Part shown: piece after piece, positions 62,170 through 64,000 of the stretch
How the letters are laid out: every line of letters begins with the position of its first letter
Numbering within the stretch: position 1 is the stretch's first letter
Assembly: GCF_021347895.1 (NCBI RefSeq)
Contig: NC_067113.1
Coordinates: 43,873,474-43,937,473, forward strand
DNA length: 64,000 bases
Origin: Acanthochromis polyacanthus
Taxonomy: Eukaryota > Chordata > Actinopteri > Pomacentridae
Reading direction: 5' to 3'
Notes under the pieces: generated by a model
Seen by the model: only the letters and a program-made list of their open reading frames with translations
Told to the model about the DNA's origin: nothing
Database searches by the model: none
Position numbers and translations under genes: made by a program

Positions 62170-62177
62170 CTCTAGAG

Positions 62178-63237
62178 AAAGCAAAGTTGTGGAGTTATTT
62201 CCAAACTATTTTTTATGGAAAATGTTTTTAAAATGTAACTTAATACACAGAGATGGACTTTTAGGGGTTTAATCAACAACTGAAGGGGATTTTAAATGTC
62301 TTTTTCGTCTAAGCTCATAATCCTGAAGGAGAAATCACATCAAAATGCAATGCAAACTCTTCAAAAAGGCAACATGAGGATAATAGCATCCAGTTCACCT
62401 GCTCATATTATCACTGCAGCATGTATCATCCCTTCCTGTGTGCAGGCTCTGCAGGGCGGAGTCCAAGTTCACTTCGAGTCACCTGTTCTGGCTCAGTGCC
62501 TGGATATGCAAGCTGGATAAGGTCACATTCTCTCCCGTTGCTTTCTTCTTTGGCAACAACAAATAACATATCACTCCAAAATCTCTGACTCCACCCAGAT
62601 CATTACTGCTGTCAGCTCAGACATCTTTCAACAGATTTGTCATCTACTCTCTTTATCCCACCTTGAGGTAGGATTTGACAACAGCCATGCAAAACAAGCT
62701 AAAGACCCCTGAGCTGGAAACCTGTTCCACAAAAAAACCTTGTGGGTAAATCTGGTGTAATTGCAGCGAGCGCACAAAGGGAAAACCGTCTGTCTAGCAT
62801 CCCGCCACTACTCTGATGTGTGACAGACAAACAGAGGAGGAGTGGGTGTTCATGCATGTGTGCAAATACCTCAAGTATAATGAAAGCAACAGGAGAAGCT
62901 GTGTTGTGTGTGAGTCGAAGTGAATGGGAGATTGTCAAACATCCTGGTGTGTATTTGTGTATCTGTGCCTTATGCCTGCGGGGCAAGGTGAGACTCTGGT
63001 TGCAGCAGGTGTAGGAGTGACAAACAGTGTTGCCTTGTTATTGGCTGAGGTGACATCCTAAGCACTTTCAGGCCTGACAGGGATTTAAAACTGAAACTCA
63101 AGAGAGTAAAACCTCAAAGTCTGACATTTCTGTTGTCACTCTAGAGGTGTATTGTGTGTTAAATGATACTGATTGAGCCTCTTCGCCATCTATTATCACA
63201 GCAGAAGGCATGTAGGGCAACAGCAGTGTAGAATTAC
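62178..63237. other. intron stretch next to exon 1
   Basis: No exon or element recognised. The donor site is at its right edge on the minus strand. Confidence 0.4.
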
Positions 63238-64000
63238 CTCCACATAGGGCACCACTTTGCAGGTAAACTCTCCCAGCAGCCAGGACTTGGTGAGTTCGTG
63301 GAAAACCACCATGGGCAGGCAGAAGAAGATGAGCACAAAATCCCACACGGCCAGGTTGGCCAGCAGAGAGTTGGAGATGCTCTTCATGTAGTAGTTCTGG
63401 CACACAATGCACAGGATGGCGATGTTGCCGGCGATGCCCACCAGGAAAATCACCCCGGAGACGCACGTGATAGCGTACGCGCCGTAAGTCTCGCTCGTCA
63501 CCGGGTAGAACGGGTTCTTGATCTCGTCCCCGAAGTCCTGCGAGCTGGGAGGGGTGATCGGCGTTGCGTCCCACGGGTTCTCCTCCCTGAAAGTGAAGAA
63601 CTCGGGCCTCCTGGTGAAGAGGTCAAAGGGCAGGTCGGTGGAAGTGAGCGCCACCGGTTTAGGGATGGGTTCCCACGGCGACGCGTGAGGCTGCGCCAAA
63701 ACCACAGGGCTTTTGTTGGGCCGGTTTCTCCCCCTCTTCCAGCCTTTCTTCTGCTCGTCTTTTGTGCCCCTCTTGTGCCGGTCGCCCTCCTCTGTCCCCC
63801 CTCCTCCGTCTCCCCGGCCCATTGAAGAAGGCTTAGCCGCATTGTAGTGTCCACCTGCTGGCGTCCCCGTACTACTGAGAGCGCCATTCAACTTTATCCT
63901 CTTATTATGGTGGCGCGTCGGCTCCCAGTGCGAGGCGGCGTTGGGATCCTCCATGGGTGTCACAGTCCTATTATAGTCGCGCTTGTTGTGTCCTACTCGC
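63238..64000 (-). CDS. gpr37: gpr37, coding exon 1 (5' end cut by window edge)
   Basis: Encodes the extracellular N-terminal domain, TM1, TM2 and ECL1 of GPR37, an orphan/prosaposin-linked class A receptor of glia and neurons (the Pael receptor, a parkin substrate in mammals). Counting from the first complete codon (63,999), the ectodomain runs to about residue 171. It has an N-R-T glycosylation site at 10-12 and a basic cluster at about 85-95 ([10 protein letters not shown]). TM1 has the conserved G-N pair at 191-192, TM2 has L-A-x-x-D with Asp220, ECL1 has Trp240, and the disulfide Cys is 247. The exon ends ...VVPYVE at 63,238 with donor GTAATT. The frame is open to the edge: the GTG at 63,963 and the ATG at 63,954 are both preceded by in-frame sense codons, so neither is likely to be the true start. 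The signal peptide is not in view. The visible protein is 526 residues against about 613 in human GPR37. GPR37L1 is the alternative, but the exon 2 tail argues for GPR37. Confidence 0.95.

Larger units (their letters stand above)
47943..63237 (-). other. gpr37: gpr37 intron 1 (15.3 kb, phase 0)
   Basis: The donor is GTAATT right after the GAG codon ending at 63,238. The acceptor is CAG before the GTG codon at 47,942. The joined reading ...[15 protein letters not shown]... matches uninterrupted GPR37 across ECL1-TM3, so the junction is secure. No other exon-like sequence is recognised in the intron. Its content is mobile elements (50.3-51.4, 52.6, 53.8-55.0, 57.5-58.05 and 61.1-62.2 kb), a long TG array near 59.9 kb, and unique stretches that may be regulatory (listed separately). 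Confidence 0.93.

Noticed and set aside
63298..63825. 175-codon plus frame opposite gpr37 exon 1
   Set aside because: Antisense shadow of exon 1 with no domain of its own.
63498..63887. 129-codon minus frame overlapping gpr37 exon 1
   Set aside because: A +1 frame of the same exon, Arg/Ser/Gly-rich because of GC content; no recognised domain.

Overview
The window looks like vertebrate nuclear DNA, most probably from a teleost fish. The one protein-coding gene is a clear GPR37 orthologue. The rest is intron and gene-poor flank, full of long (TG)n arrays, Tc1-, hAT- and TTAA-type DNA transposon remnants, LINE fragments and a LINE-nested SINE of the sort that is common in ray-finned fish. There is no bacterial-style operon, CRISPR array, rRNA or tRNA gene that I can support.

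Layout. Positions 1 to about 47,100 are gene-free 3' flank of gpr37. This flank holds a three-copy tandem segment at 2.5-5.1 kb, a 0.6 kb (AACC)n array at 7.9-8.5 kb, and a 1.06 kb hAT-like element at 9.9-11.0 kb. It also holds several broken Tc1-type transposons (14.3-15.1 and 24.4-25.8 kb), LINE pieces (24.0, 32.3, 38.8-39.6 and 40.4-41.3 kb), a tandem duplication broken by different MITEs (33.5-35.3 kb), and a perfect (TG)60 at 36.5 kb. Several unique, homeodomain- or RFX-site-rich stretches (17.6-18.6, 22.4-23.9 and 36.9-37.5 kb) are candidate conserved regulatory DNA.

gpr37 is on the minus strand. Coding exon 2 (47,124-47,942) and coding exon 1 (63,238 to the window edge) are joined by a 15.3 kb phase-0 intron with GT-AG borders. 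Together they give 254 + 272 = 526 residues of a class A GPCR. The reading frame is still open at base 63,999, so the true start codon and signal peptide lie outside the window. The intron carries two more copies of the same hAT-like family, one with a second hAT-like element nested inside it. It also carries two TTAA-flanked elements with clear inverted repeats, and a further TTAA/TTAG-flanked element that carries a frameshifted start of a RecQ-type helicase reading frame.

No new multi-gene system was found. The best leads are the RecQ-bearing TTAA element, the transposon insertions that can be read against their own empty sites within the window, and the scattered RFX X-box-like palindromes near gpr37. 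Repeat family names come from recall of known families plus visible termini, not from a database search.
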